Positions 11,010 to 22,132 of a DNA stretch of 64,000 bases are shown here, in pieces. Below the pieces are notes generated by a model. The model was not told the DNA's origin. It ran no database searches and saw only the letters and a list, made by a program, of their open reading frames with translations. Within the stretch, counting starts at the first letter, position 1. Each line of letters opens with the position of its first letter. The position numbers were made by a program, and so were the translations under genes. The DNA lies in contig NC_035449.2 of assembly GCF_002127325.2 (NCBI RefSeq), positions 84,012,100-84,076,099 on the forward strand, read 5' to 3'. Source of the DNA: Helianthus annuus. Lineage: Eukaryota > Streptophyta > Magnoliopsida > Asterales > Asteraceae.

Positions 11010-11207
11010 TCAACACAACCTCCTAGCCTCTCTCTTGGACTCGAGGAAAGTAAGAACATCACCCTCTCGGACTGGTCCTCTCACGTTCCTCGTGATGAAA
11101 CGGTTCTGGTCATCAAGAAACTTCACTTTCACCTGTGTAACCTGCCCTCTCGACCCAGTTCTGCCCATTACCTTCACCACAACTACGTGCTTGATCTGAG
11201 ATTCCAT
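11010..11207 (-). CDS. RPS28: Ribosomal protein eS28, 65 codons, intact, inside the Helitron
   Basis: The frame begins [18 protein letters not shown] and continues with [23 protein letters not shown] and [10 protein letters not shown], the near-invariant sequence of eukaryotic 40S subunit protein eS28. Full length is 65 residues, as in plants. The start is fixed by homology. Just upstream the minus strand reads TTGAATTTCAG, a good acceptor, in line with the 5'-UTR intron of plant RPS28 genes. The last residue is Cys where the family usually ends in Arg (one C to T change). The protein sits at the mRNA exit of the small subunit. As a Helitron passenger it may be a silent copy. Expression cannot be judged from sequence. 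Confidence 0.85.
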   Translation of the reverse strand: MESQIKHVVVVKVMGRTGSRGQVTQVKVKFLDDQNRFITRNVRGPVREGDVLTFLESKREARRLC

Positions 11208-11816
11208 CTTTGACCAGCTGAAATTCAATTCGTATATGCAACCATTAGATGAAAATAACATATGTATTAAAACAAAAGATGTAAACAAGGTGAGCTACTC
11301 GAGCTCAGCTCGGGTAAAAAAAACTCGAAACATCAAACAAGCTTGAGCCCATGCTTAACTAAAAGTTGTTTAGTAAACGAGCCAAAGTTTAGCTTGAAAA
11401 AAATACTTACAAGCCAAGCTCAAGCTTTAAATACAAAATATAAAACACAAAATATAAAACACAAAATACATTTGCTCCATCAACAAGTGGAACACGAAGA
11501 AAGCTGGACTTCAGAGACGCAATAGTACCAGACGTGATCCCTCTCAACTTGATAACATTCAAATGAGTATTGCGCTGTAATCAGGCGACTATAATTGTCC
11601 CAAACCCGCAAAAACTAAGAAAGCTAATTCCATAAACTGTAATCTAATTTTGCAATAAACAAACATTTTGGTCTACTTTTGGCCAGCTTGAACAGTTTCC
11701 TTAAGCTAGTTGCATAATTCGATTGACCCGTTAAGAGACAAGACCCGAACTGACCCATTTGTAAGTGAACTGGTTAAATTACCAATCATGAATTATGAAT
11801 ATATTAAGTTGACTTA

Positions 11817-12080
11817 CCTGTGATATAGAAACACGCCTGAGACTCCATCTTCACCTCTGTTGACAGAAGAAGAGAAAAGTTACAACCACAAAACAAAGAC
11901 TGTTGATTTTGAGCACTAAGTAAATCAAGTATATGACGAAACAATACACAGGTATATCACAGCAAGAAAAAATGAAAACAAAAAAGAACTGCTTATCCAA
12001 TTACCCTATCCCTTCATGTTGGCCCGGGGATAACACTGTTGCATACTTTTTATGGCCACCTTCTCGTGATAAAAAAATCT
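11817..12080 (-). other. Exon-like segments bounded by splice signals, origin unknown
   Basis: Two minus-strand segments look like captured exons. The first (about 12078-12005) follows TTACAG and reads FLSREGGHKKYATVLSPG before GTAATT. The second (about 11859-11817) follows TCAACAG, reads GEDGVSGVFLYH, and ends at a consensus donor GTAAGT. The second also contains AAGATGGAGTCTCAG, almost identical to the start of RPS28 (AAGATGGAATCTCAG). A third segment near 12805-12730 follows TTTTGCAG and reads ENMTIEAIIHQS. I do not recognise the parent gene. Confidence 0.4.
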
Positions 12081-13225
12081 GTAAGCATTAGTAAAATGAT
12101 TCATTAAATAGCCAAAAATCATCTACTCAGAAGAACAAATCGACTTACATGCTACTAATGTTTTGTTATTAAATGTTCTATACAAGGCATAAGCATCACT
12201 TGGACAAATATTTTAACAAAATAGGACAACTATATAAGTAATGTATGATAAATTAAAGGCTGAGATTTACAGAGAAATGATTGGCCATCACAGGGGAAGC
12301 CTCACATGTACCCAGAAGGATTTGGAATTGCCGAAACTCTCCTCTAAAACCTCTAGTTATTTCGTCAAATGATATTATATACTTAAGTGAAATTATTTAC
12401 GTATGCATTCCATTGAACACATTGTCTTCAAGTTTGGTATCAAAACCTAAAACACTCAAAAACAGAAAACTGTGATGGTAGGAATTTGTATTCTATAGTT
12501 CCAAAATATTACCCATTTAATATAGATAAAATTGTATCGATATCTCTATTGTAAGCTCGCAAAAGAAAAATCAGTTTCTAAGAATTAGCGATTGACACAC
12601 CAAGAAAAACCATAGATTCCCAGCAACAATTTTTCGGCAACCACTTCGCGAACTCAAGAGTGACTGGAACCTGTCAAATGTAGCCGAAAATAGAGCATGC
12701 AGTGTGGTTCAGACTACTGTGTCTTAGCCGGCAGCGGTGTGGTTCCGGCTTTGATGGATGATCGCCTCAATAGTCATGTTCTCCATAACAAAACGAGCTG
12801 CAAAAGATAATGCATTTTCCATTATCTAGCTCTTTGTTATAAAACTGAACATAGTTAAAATCAAAATCTAATGATAATAAATGCACTAATCTTGTGATCA
12901 AAATGAGCGCACACAAAACTATTTGAAAACATATGATCTTTAACAGAGGTAACAAGATGAGCATGTTGCCCCACAGGCGAAACAGGCTTGAATTAAAGCG
13001 AATCACTTTGAGTATGCGATGGGCTGGGTTGACCCGTAAACACTCTTTCGTCCGTTTTATATACATGATTAATGCGTTAATTATGTGCTAACCAATGACT
13101 TATTCACCTTTTAGCTAAAGGTTTTAAGATAAAACACAACCCAAATTGACCCATTCAAAATGGGTCAAAACTGCCATACCAGAATGTGGATATCTGTAAT
13201 TGCATGTAATATGAGGAAAAGTTAC

Positions 13226-13295
13226 CTTGTGAAGATGGAACTTCACTTTATCAATGACAATAGTTATATCACTTGGCAAACATGCATTACAAAAC
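13226..13295 (-). pseudogene. BTB/NPH3-family exon captured in the Helitron
   Basis: After an acceptor-like GGACCAG, the minus strand reads FCNACLPSDITIVIDKVKF then HLHK, and is followed at once by the donor GTAACTTT. The string LPSDITI..D.V.FHLHK is the start of the BTB domain of plant NPH3/RPT2-type proteins (usually LPSDI/V-IEV-F-LHK), which act as adaptors for light-signalling ubiquitin ligases. Only about 23 codons are present and the expected following exon (FPLL...) was not found. A possible upstream exon starts ATGGCACCTGCTGGAAAAGC near 13870. A captured fragment is the simplest reading. Confidence 0.55.
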
Positions 13296-13383
13296 CTGGT
13301 CCAAACAAACCAAAATTTTCAAATAAACATACCAATATAAAGAGGTATTTATATGTGCATTCAAATTGATCATTTTCGCCGAT

Positions 13384-13621
13384 GACCCTCTGGTGCATTG
13401 GCAACCCCACAACCTTCCAATGTGGAGGTCAAGGGTTCGAGTCTCGCCTCTCTTGGAGCAAAATGCTCTGGGTTAAGCCAAGTGGGTCATCAGGCTACGG
13501 GTTTCCTCTGGAACAGTGGCGGGCCGGGTCACCAGCACCATCTGCGTTCGCAGGCTTGGGTGGCCTTTTGCCATTGGGTTTACGTGGATGATCAGGCTTT
13601 TGTTGGTCATTCAAAAAAAAA
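13384..13621 (+). mobile_element. tRNA-derived SINE, about 240 bp
   Basis: The 5' part carries pol III promoter boxes: an A box around 13391 (TCTGGTGCATTGGC) and a B box GGTTCGAGTCTCGCC at 13434-13448, spaced as in a tRNA gene. The body is GC-rich and unrelated to its surroundings and ends in TTGTTGGTCATTC plus nine A. A weak duplication ATCATT may flank it (about 13369 and 13640), but I am not sure of the 5' edge. It sits inside the Helitron. Confidence 0.7.
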
Positions 13622-14535
13622 GAATTAAAAAATAATCATTGTGATTTACTTTAGGTAAACTAACTATATCCAAATTCCAACAAATTTCGCGAACCAAACA
13701 TGCACTGTATCCTATGAATTCAGAAGAACATTTGGCAATTCATAAGATAAAGTAATGAATATGATCAACAACATAACTATTTGTAGCATTCAATTACATA
13801 ATAAAAATATAAACTTTACCTATCATTGGCTTCAAGAAAGAACCATAAAGCTTTTCCAGCAGGTGCCATGGCTGATCTTCACTTTCCCAAACCAAAAACA
13901 TCAAAATCTTGAAACTTTTAATTTCAAAATTCTCATTGGAACCACACCACCCACAAAAAATATAACAAACAAAACATAAACAATTAAGCAACTGAGTCAT
14001 GAAACCGATCTGGGTCGGGTAAACCCGGATTTTAATTGGCGAGGTGCTCCAGTGGTTGCAGCCTGCGGGTGTAACAGGGTCGTTGTCACCGCACCTCTAC
14101 CTCCACCGCTATTCTTTCTCCTTCCTTCTTCCGATCAAGCGTGAAAGTTTGTTGATTTGATGGGAGAATGGATTTGATGGAAGGGAGCAGTGGGAAAGCC
14201 GATGTGGGTTACAATTCAATAGCTTAGAGTTAAATGTGAAAATCAGGGGTGGTTGAAAACGAACGGCCTTCAGACGGTTATGGTGCTGATGCATTGGATT
14301 AATTGTACAATGAATTGGATGAAATAATGGTACAATGAATGAATTGTTGAATTAAATGTGATAAAAGTGTCAAGAAACAGAATTGTAGAACCGGAAAATA
14401 CACTGAACTCAGGGGCAATTTTGGAAGAAATTGATGAAAATTAGAGAAAAAGGCATGACTGTTGGATTGCCATCTTAAAACTTTTAAGGAAATTACCTTT
14501 TTGTATATAGAAGATCTATTATATAGTATTATAGA

Positions 14536-14748
14536 TATGTAGTACTGAACCCTATAAAAAAGCTAACATCAACAATAACTCTTATCTATGTAGATCCCCT
14601 ACGATGTAACTAAAGTTGTATTAAGTAAAATAGTTGCTTATAACCAGATGTAAATGTTCAACCATTAAGTGTATATACAAACAGGTTAATCTCGTCCCTA
14701 ATTAAAGTTGTATGTTACTTTAAAAATGAACTGAAATACTCATTCCGC
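14536..14748. other. Spacer, nothing recognised
   Basis: About 210 bases of AT-rich sequence between the Helitron 5' end and the presumed LTR start at 14749. No frame or repeat is seen. Confidence 0.5.
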
Positions 14749-15334
14749 TGTAAGTGTTCCCTTTTGACTATGAAGTGAGTGCATATGTCTATCGCTTGCG
14801 TCAATCACGTATCGTAGCTGAGCAAATGAAATAAGACAAGGTGGTATAATGTTCAAAGTATAACATACATTGAAAGATAGGTTCACACGGAACAACACCA
14901 AGCACATCCACACAGATGGAGTGCGTGGAATTAGGGTTTCTTGGCTGCGCATCCACACAAAGAGATTTAATCCGTAGATGAGTTGATCCGTACGCACAGG
15001 TCCATCCTCGTTAACTGTCCATCCGCACCTAGTAACTTGATCCGCACATGTTATAGTTGATTCGCACCTGCAGTCCATTCGCACAAGGTTATGCGCGGAT
15101 CAGCAATTACTATATATGCGTGTGTTGTGTCTTTGTTTCATTTAGAACTTTGATGATAGAGTGGGGAAACTCTGCCAAGTTGTTGTCGTGGTATTGTAAC
15201 GTTGATAAATCAATAGAAAACAACATTTAATTAGCTTGTTCTTGTCTAATCCACTCTCGCACTTGGATTCCGCATAAGATACGAGATCTACACAGTCAAC
15301 GGTGTATCGGAATCGATCCTAACACGAACTCACA
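14749..15334 (+). repeat. 5' LTR of a copia-type element (C1)
   Basis: The right edge is firm: it ends in ACA at 15334 and is followed two bases later by the primer site TGGTATCAGAGC (15337-15348), complementary to initiator tRNA-Met. The left edge, TGTAAGTG at 14749, is my estimate by analogy with the related LTR at 34721 (TGTTAGTG). A TATATATG box lies near 15110. The LTR and leader repeat the short word YCCGCAC or TTCGCAC, often followed by GGATC or AATCAAC, at least a dozen times. No 3' LTR is present. Confidence 0.6.
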
Positions 15335-15849
15335 AGTGGTATCAGAGCGGGAGATTGATTGAAAGGATTGAAGACACAAGATTCAAGCTGAATTCATCCA
15401 AATTAGAGCTGATTTCATCCTATTGTACACATTCTTCTTCTACTCATTCTTTTTCATGTTTAAAACATGAATTGACATTGAATTCACGGTTCAAATTGGC
15501 TGAGTTTTGAACATATTGTGCGAAAATCAGTTTTAGTCAATCCTACAATGTTTCAGATCAAAATTCGAACAAATTCTTTGAAATTTTTTGAAAAAACATC
15601 AAATTGAAAACATGTGTTTGCTGAAAATGTACGCACGGATCTAGATTTGGGTGGGTTTGCACGAATCAACCAAAACAAGATTCATTAAGTCTGAGCTCAG
15701 TTCGCACGGATCAACAAGGAGTCCGTCCGCACGAATCAACCTAATTCCACATCCGCGCGAATTAGATTTTATAGTGTTTGATTGTTTCAAATTTGGTTTA
15801 AGTGTTTGTTAATTTGTTTGCAGGTGATAATAAAAGATTCAAACATCAT

Positions 15850-16848
15850 GGAAGAGGAGCTCTACAATGAGTTTTACAACGCTTTTACATCCGAAACAAC
15901 ACCCACATCAAAGAACATATCGAATGCTATTTCCGAAAACTTGAAACATGAGAATACATACGGAAGTTATCAAAAACCACCTAAACTAATGAACATCGAA
16001 GATTATAACTGGTGGAAAGATAGGTTCGAAATTTGGGTGAAAGCATATGCTTATGATTGTTGGTCGATGTTACATTTTGGACATGTAGAACAAGTTAATG
16101 AGAAAAATGAAATAATCCCACTTAGATTATGCAAAGATGCTGATAAAGTAGAGTTCTCTAATGAACAAAAAATGATCACATAGTTACAACAATCGGTTAG
16201 AGAAGACATTCTCAGTTTACTACAACATGAAAAACGTCAAAATCTATGTGGGAAGCGCTGAAAGTGAAGGCTGAAGGTGGCAAGGAAATCAAGAAAAAAC
16301 AAGATATCTTTGTTGAAGAAAGAATTTGACCTGTTTAGCTGCATGAAAGGAGAGATTGTCTGACAAATGATAGAACGTTTCTGTCATTTGAAAATCGAGC
16401 TAGAAAGATTTAAGAGTAAAAATGACAAAGAAGAGATCATCGACAAACAAACTGATTGAGGCATTACCTCATGTAGATGATTGGGAAAACTTTGTCATCA
16501 TACTAAAAAACGACGCAAAGTTTGACGAGATCACCTTAGATAGTTTGATTGGAAAATTGGAAAGCCGTGAGCTGGATCTGAAAAGGCAAAACAAAATGAT
16601 CAGTTCTACTTATCAGCTAAATGTAAATCTTTACAATCGTGGTAGTATTCTGAACAGTCAAGAACCAAAGATTGGTACAGCCTTTAGTGCTGAGAAATCC
16701 AGTGATTCATCAAAGAGCAGGTCTCCGAACTATGATTCTGGATATCATTCATCCTCTACATCAGATAAATCCAAACCAAATCTGGTTCAATGCAACATTG
16801 CCCTAAAATTGAAAGATTCTCCAAATATGTCAATGGATACAAAAATCT
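15850..16848 (+). pseudogene. Copia-type gag (UBN2-like) of element C1, broken and truncated
   Basis: ATG at 15850 opens MEEELYNEFYNAF, then KPPKLMNIEDYNWWKDRFEI, which matches the gag of the element at 35826 (KPPRLMSIEEYYGWKDRFEN). The frame stops at TAG 16181, then shifts, and resumes at about 16430 with NKLIEALPHVDDWENFVIIL, ending near LVQCNIALKLKDSPN. Homology stops at about 16848, before the zinc knuckle. Protease, integrase and RT are absent. It is a truncated relative of the gag-only element, too divergent to be the same subfamily. Confidence 0.75.
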
Positions 16849-16873
16849 GTCAGATACAAATCAGATTTGGGTG

Positions 16874-17680
16874 AAGAGAGAGGAGGGTATGGCGATGGTG
16901 GTGGTGGGGAATGGTGACAACGGCTGTGGAGGTGGAGTTGAATCGGGGCACCCACCGACGTCGTGGTTGTCATCGATGTCATTTACCACCAACGATGAAA
17001 ATTCAGATCTGTGTCGAAAAGAGTGGTTGGGGGAGGCGGATCGGGTTAGATCTGCTGGTTGTTGTTGAAGTCGAGTTAAATCGCCGAATAGTCATGTGGC
17101 GGCGGTTCTGGGTCAGAAAGAGCGGTTGCTGGATGTAGCGGTGGTGTCGTCTTTTCAGTTTGTTTTGTTTGGGGGTTTGGAGTTGTGGTGGTGGGCGATG
17201 GATAGAGAGGGTGTAGGTTAGTGAGGGTGGGTGGTAGAAAGCGGTGGTACAAGGCGGTGCTTGTGGGTGGTAGATGGTGGTGGCAGGTTGTGTTTTTAAA
17301 GAGTGAATGATATATATATATATATAGAGAGAGGTGTGGGAGAGTGACTGAATGGAGAAATAAAGTTTTATAAATATATATTGAAAGGGTGAAAAGACAA
17401 ATTTGCCCTCATGTGGGGTCTATGTGATCAGATTTAAAAAAAAATATATAAATAAATGGGTTTGCATTAAAGGACACGTGCAGGATTTTGAAACACTAAG
17501 AACGAAACTCATCAATTTTTAAGGTAAAAGAAATCGCCTGAAATTTGGAACAAACATAAAGGACAAAACTTGTAATTTACTCTAATTTAAAGTATAAGCG
17601 GTGGAGTTTTTACTTGGAAAAAATAGTATTCTATAATGTATATTGTTGACTTTCAGATTGTGTTTTAATATGTATAATAA
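16874..17680. other. G-rich then AT-rich intergenic DNA, no gene
   Basis: From 16880 to 17290 one strand is rich in GGTGG and GGCGG with frames open by composition only. A short TA run with GAGAGAGG follows at 17310-17335. From 17440 to 17600 the phrases AAAGGACA, AACTCATC and AAACTTGTAATTTACTC look like the 3' side of a repeat family. Nothing coding is supported. Confidence 0.4.
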
Positions 17681-18690
17681 CTAGGTGTTGCCCCGCCCGC
17701 ATTGCGGGGCACTAAGCCAAATATTTCTCTTTCATATACGTCTGTGTTTCGGTTACTTGTATATACTACTCATAACACGATCTCAAAAAACATTACATCG
17801 AGACAACCAATTAAAATAAAACACTATCAATACTTTTGCAAAAAAAAAAAAAAAAAAACCTAAAACGATGGAAATACTATAATTTTTAACTGGGGCAAAA
17901 TTGTAATTTTTCAGGACAAATGAGTGTGTGCCACGCAACCGCCTGACACGAATAAAAATTACACCGAGTCAGTAATTAAAACAAAACACTACCATAGATT
18001 TGTCAAAAAAAAAACTAAAACGAAAGCATGACTGTAATTTTACACTGGGGCAAAATCGTAATTTGACAAAAAAAAAACAAAAACAATGACAAACCTGTAA
18101 ATTTGAAACCGAGGGCAAAATCGTAATTAGGATGGAGAGAAAAAAAACAAAACTAATTGCAAAACTGTAAATTTAAACGGGGCAAAATCGTAAATTGGCT
18201 GGACCAATGGGGAAGTGACAGACAGCTGTGTGAACAAAATCATAATTTTTGAAATGGGAACAAAATCATAATTTTGAACAGAGGGCAAAATCGTAATTAT
18301 ATTTTGAACTGGGTGCGAAATCATAATTTTAAACTGAGCGCAAAGTCATAATTTTGAGCTACGGGGAAAAACATTATTTTATTTTGAACTGTCGGCAAAA
18401 CACGTAATTTTGAGTTGAGGGCAAAATCGTAATGAGCTAGGGGAAAACATACTTTTGTTTTGAGCTGGGGGCAAAAATGTAATTTTAAACAGAGGGTGAA
18501 ACCGTAATTTTAAGCTAGTATTAAAATTAAAAACGACTTTTTGAAATGAGGGCAAAATCGTAATTTTGAGCAAGGGGCAAAATCGTAATTTTGAGCCAGG
18601 GGCAAAAATATAATTTTATTTTAAACTGTGAGTAAAAACGTAATTTTAAATAAAGGTCAAAATCGTAATTTTAAACTAAGAATAAAATTA
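17681..18690 (-). mobile_element. Helitron-like 3' end with degenerate GGGCAAAATCGTAATTTT repeats
   Basis: At 17681 the plus strand reads A|CTAGGTGTTG followed by a perfect hairpin CCCCGC-CCGCATT-GCGGGG (17691-17709), the Helitron 3' terminus in minus orientation. To the right, from about 17880 to 18680, the word GGGCAAAATCGTAATTTT recurs some fifteen times in a degenerate array with a 25 to 60-base period, often followed by GAGCTG or AAACTG. The 5' end of the element was not found. No gene is present. Confidence 0.5.
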
Positions 18691-18920
18691 AATTAAAAAT
18701 AGGTTGGTGTAATAAGGAAGTGCCAGAGAAACTATCTAGCACTATTCCCTCAACTTGAAAATGTATATGTAGTAAATGTTTGGTTAAGAAGTTGTAGAAT
18801 GTGTCGTATCATAATTCATAAATGCGTATTTGTATTTTTCTAAACGACAACTCACATTGAATCCTAACTCTTTAAAAACTCAAAAGTATTATTTAACACC
18901 TTGGTATTTGGTATTGGTAT

Positions 18921-19002
18921 ATTGCTAGACTAAAGAATCTTTTATTCATGTAAGTGCTTGGTAGTTGGTATTGCTAGACTAAAGAATCTTTTATTCATGT
19001 AA
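18921..19002. repeat. 33-bp direct repeat, two copies
   Basis: ATTGCTAGACTAAAGAATCT plus 13 following bases occurs at 18921-18953 and again at 18970-19002 without mismatch. The flanking GGTATT/GGTAGT words suggest slippage or a short local duplication. The surrounding 18690-19600 holds no gene. Confidence 0.85.
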
Positions 19003-19607
19003 CTGAAAACTGAAAGTTCAAAAAGAAAAAAATAACATGAATATTCTTGACTTTTCTCATAGCTTTTTAAAAATATATGTATCTGTTTGAAGATATGTAC
19101 CAGGTTAATCTTAATAATTAATTATTAAAATGAAATAGATCGATTAAAGGAATCAAAATGAACGCTATAAAGACTACGAAGTGATCAATTTGAATTAGAA
19201 CTCTGTAAAGACAACGCAATAACGATACGGATTGCATTCCCATCAGGCACATGGAAATTCTAGAAATAACCAATGAAGACTATTTTTCTCATAAGAGATG
19301 TAAACATCATATCCATGTAAACATGTGGTGTCACTATGGTTTACTTGTCGACATCTTGTTTATCATAAAATTGTTCGGATGGCCCTCATTCGTCACTCGG
19401 AGATAAAGGATGATCCTTAGACCATCACGATGAAAGGTGATAATTAAATTCACCCATAAATACATCTAGTCAGCCACAGGAGGTTGTCGATTTCTGTTGA
19501 TCAAGGGCATTGTGAAGTAGAACAAGCATACGGGGAGGAAGTCTTGATTATACAGTGGTGAAAAGGTTTAGAGAAGTCAGTTGGTTCAAAGGGACCATGT
19601 GGTTACT

Positions 19608-19739
19608 ACTATTGAAAAGTCCAAGGATATCAAGATGCTCTCCTATGATCAATTCGTAGGATCCTTGAAGTTTCACGAGGCACAAGTTCACCAAAACACG
19701 AAAACTATAGATCAACTCATGGGATCCTTGCAGGGTTGA
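19608..19739 (+). pseudogene. Copia-type gag (UBN2) fragment
   Basis: The plus strand reads TIEKSKDIKMLSYDQFVGSL then KFHEAQVHQ and ends at TGA. The pattern of a serine-rich turn, then LT..E/Q-LIGSL-x-HEA, is the conserved end of the UBN2 gag domain of Ty1/copia elements. No start or flanking gag segments are recognisable. The following 560 bases up to the LTR at 20298 contain repeated CGTGTACAC and GTGCACG words and no gene. Confidence 0.5.
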
Positions 19740-20297
19740 TATGTACATCTAGATTCACAGGTATAAATGAAACAAGAACGAGCCTACAATTTATGTAAAA
19801 AGGATAGACCCAATAGATTTAACCATTGTGTGCTTGTATATCACTGATATCATTTACACGAGGTCGCCAAATTTAATGATTCTTGAAATCAAGGAGAATA
19901 TGCAAAGTGAGATTTAAAATTTAGGAAGGTTACATTCATTTCTTGGATTAGGAGAATGATGATGATAGATAGAGGGAAATGATGGTGAAGAGAGAACTAA
20001 TGGAACAAAGTTTTGTAGGGGACTAGGGGCTTAATTGGTTTATTATTGGATTTGTAGGTTTTGATAGCTAGTGGATGAGATTTGAAGATATAGGAAGATG
20101 ATAGTGGAAAGTTTGGATGAAAAGTCAAAGTCACTTGGTCGTGTACACCAAGTAACCATACATGACCGTGTACATCTTATTCAAATCCTTATTTAAGGAT
20201 CCGGATTTTTAGGATCCTAACGTCCATGTACACCTGAATAACCATATACGATCGTGCACAGGCCAAGACATAATTGTACACCTGAACCGTGCACGAT

Positions 20298-21001
20298 TGT
20301 TAAGGGAGGATTTTCCAATCCTAAGGATCACGGATCCCCAAGTACTGTCAGGATCACGGATCCTCAATTCTGTTTGAATTAAGGATCCTCAGAAGGTGTT
20401 GCAGGATCAGGATCCAGGATCCTCATTGTTATCCTTACACTAACGGTTGTCTACATTGTATGTGAGCTTGTTTTGCAGGAGTATGTGCATGGTCCAAGTC
20501 TTACCGATATTCTTGGAGAATATGCCCTCAATATTCCGCACGTGCTTGGCCCTTGTGAACGTTATGGAGATCGTGGGAAGCTTGCGCATTTAGCGGATAG
20601 TTAATTATCTAGTTATTTCTAAATTTAAAAGGAGATAACAAGTTTAGATTAGAACATTCGGCTAAGTTAGCTAACACACAAACACACTTGCAAGCTCTCG
20701 GCAATACTTTGGCGATTTCATACATATTTGCACAATAGTGAACCTTGTAACAAGCTGGTTATTATCCCGAGTTGTAATAACCATTTGTTTAAATATAGTT
20801 GGTGATCGGTAGTTTCCATCACCCGAGGTTTCTTATGCTGGAGATCAACTCTTGATCAAGGGCTTTTTCCTCGTATAAATCCTTGTGTCACCTGTTCATT
20901 TGATTTGCAAGTTGTTCATACAAATGTTCATTGATTCAAGCATCACACCTCACAACAAAAGATTCGGTTGCATTATCCTTGCTTGATTTTTGACCAAAAC
21001 A
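20298..21001 (+). repeat. Tat-family copy 0: 5' LTR, subfamily B
   Basis: It begins TGTTAAGGGAGGATTTT and ends TTTTGACCAAAACA, followed directly by the primer site (TTTGGCGCCCACC at 21002). The U5 half (TTGATCAAGGGCTTTTTCCT and on) is shared with all other family LTRs, whereas the U3 half is shared only with the LTR at 33628. The 3' LTR is not within the window because copies 1 and 2 and their nested guests sit inside this element. Confidence 0.85.
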
Positions 21002-21088
21002 GTTTGGCGCCCACCGTGGGGCAATTGGTGCTTCATTCCTAAGAAATTTTTGTCTTTGTGATCATTTCGGTTCATTACAACTAAGCAG

Positions 21089-22132
21089 ATGGCTTCTTCA
21101 GCAAAGAGCACTTCAAGTTCAATGCCGACAATCACTTCTTCACAGGGCGTTCCACCTTTGCCTCGAGCACCTTTTGGATCTCAGAAGAATGCTGAGAATG
21201 CTGCGAAGAGTCAGAGCCCCATTTTCCCAAAACCACCATCTTCTTCTGTTTCTTCTAATCCTACTAACAGTGATCTTTTTACTTTGATTTTGCAGATGAG
21301 GGATCACATACAAGAGCAGGACAGAACCAACGAAAGGATCCTCCGGGAGATTGGTGACATTAAGAAACAGAAGAAGTCAGTGGAGGATCACTCTCCATTG
21401 ATGCCCAGATCGCTGAATTTCGACACTCCAGTCATAACCTCCCAGCATTCTGCAGCTCCGGATGTCCAATACCTGGGTGGATTAACAGGAATGCGTTCTG
21501 GATCGTCGGCAATGACTCAAGCTCTAGGATCCTACTTTCAACCTTTAGGATCCTCTGTTCAGCATCAGGGATCCTTCTTCCAGCATCAGGGATCCTTCAC
21601 CAGTTCAGGAGGGTACATGGGGACACAGCCATTTCAAGGATCCTCTCATGTTCAAGGATCCTCTCAGGTTCAAGGATCCTCTCAGGTTCAAGGATTCTCT
21701 CAGGTTCAAGGATCCTCCTTTCAGCCTCAAGGATCCTCATCGTAGGTTTTCGGATCCATGGATTATCCTCCAAGACCCCCATTTACAACACATCAAGGAT
21801 CCAACATCTTTCAGGATCAAGCCTGAAGAAATGTGCAACCTGGAAGTTCAGATGTTCATCAAGGAGACTTCATACCAATGCAGACCATTGCTTCTCCTGG
21901 TCCCTCAATTATACCAGAATCCCGCCAATATGGATTCACATCCGGAATTCCAAACTTGAATCCTCCAGGGGGTAACACTTTGAATAATTATTATACTGCT
22001 AACCATGGCTTCATGCAGGATACAGGTATCAACCAGGCTATGGCTAGGGAACTACAGAAACTGAAGGATATGATATCCAGTGTACCAGGAGTGGTTAAAC
22101 CCATTCCTGAAATTCTAGATGGAAGCCATAAG
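21089..22132 (+). pseudogene. Copy 0 gag, 5' part
   Basis: The frame starts MASSAKSTSSSM, shows the coiled-coil segment LFTLILQMRDHIQEQDRTNE and the GSSQVQGSS repeat region, then meets TAG at 21743. After a frame change it continues with MQDTGINQAMARELQKLKDM. It breaks off after GSHK at 22132, where copy 1 is inserted. The duplicated target ATAAG (22128-22132 and 32897-32901) and the continuation ISRFAP at 32902 prove the break is an insertion. The copy was already dead before or after this by its own stop and frameshift. Confidence 0.9.

Larger units (their letters stand above)
10158..14535 (-). mobile_element. Non-autonomous Helitron carrying gene fragments, 4.4 kb
   Basis: On the minus strand the 5' end reads A|TCTATAATACTATATAAT (from 14535), and the 3' end is a GC-rich hairpin (CCGC-AACGC-GCGG) followed by ...CCCACTAG|T (ending 10158). 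TC start, hairpin plus CTAG end, and insertion between A and T without duplication are the defining Helitron features. There is no RepHel gene. The cargo includes an intact RPS28 frame, a BTB/NPH3-like exon, other splice-bounded segments, a SINE (13384-13621) and a GAGCTCGAGC-rich patch near 11295. All recognised exons lie on the same strand as the Helitron, as in typical gene-capturing Helitrons. Confidence 0.8.

Noticed and set aside
13382..13628. Overlapping 69 and 76-codon frames
   Set aside because: They fall within the SINE and have no protein resemblance.
14038..14105. tRNA-like or second SINE head (GAGGTGCTCCAGTGGTTG)
   Set aside because: No convincing B box or tail, and no closed cloverleaf.
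16790..17138. Overlapping open frames of 75-92 codons in G-rich DNA
   Set aside because: Open through base composition. No homology, and the frames overlap each other.
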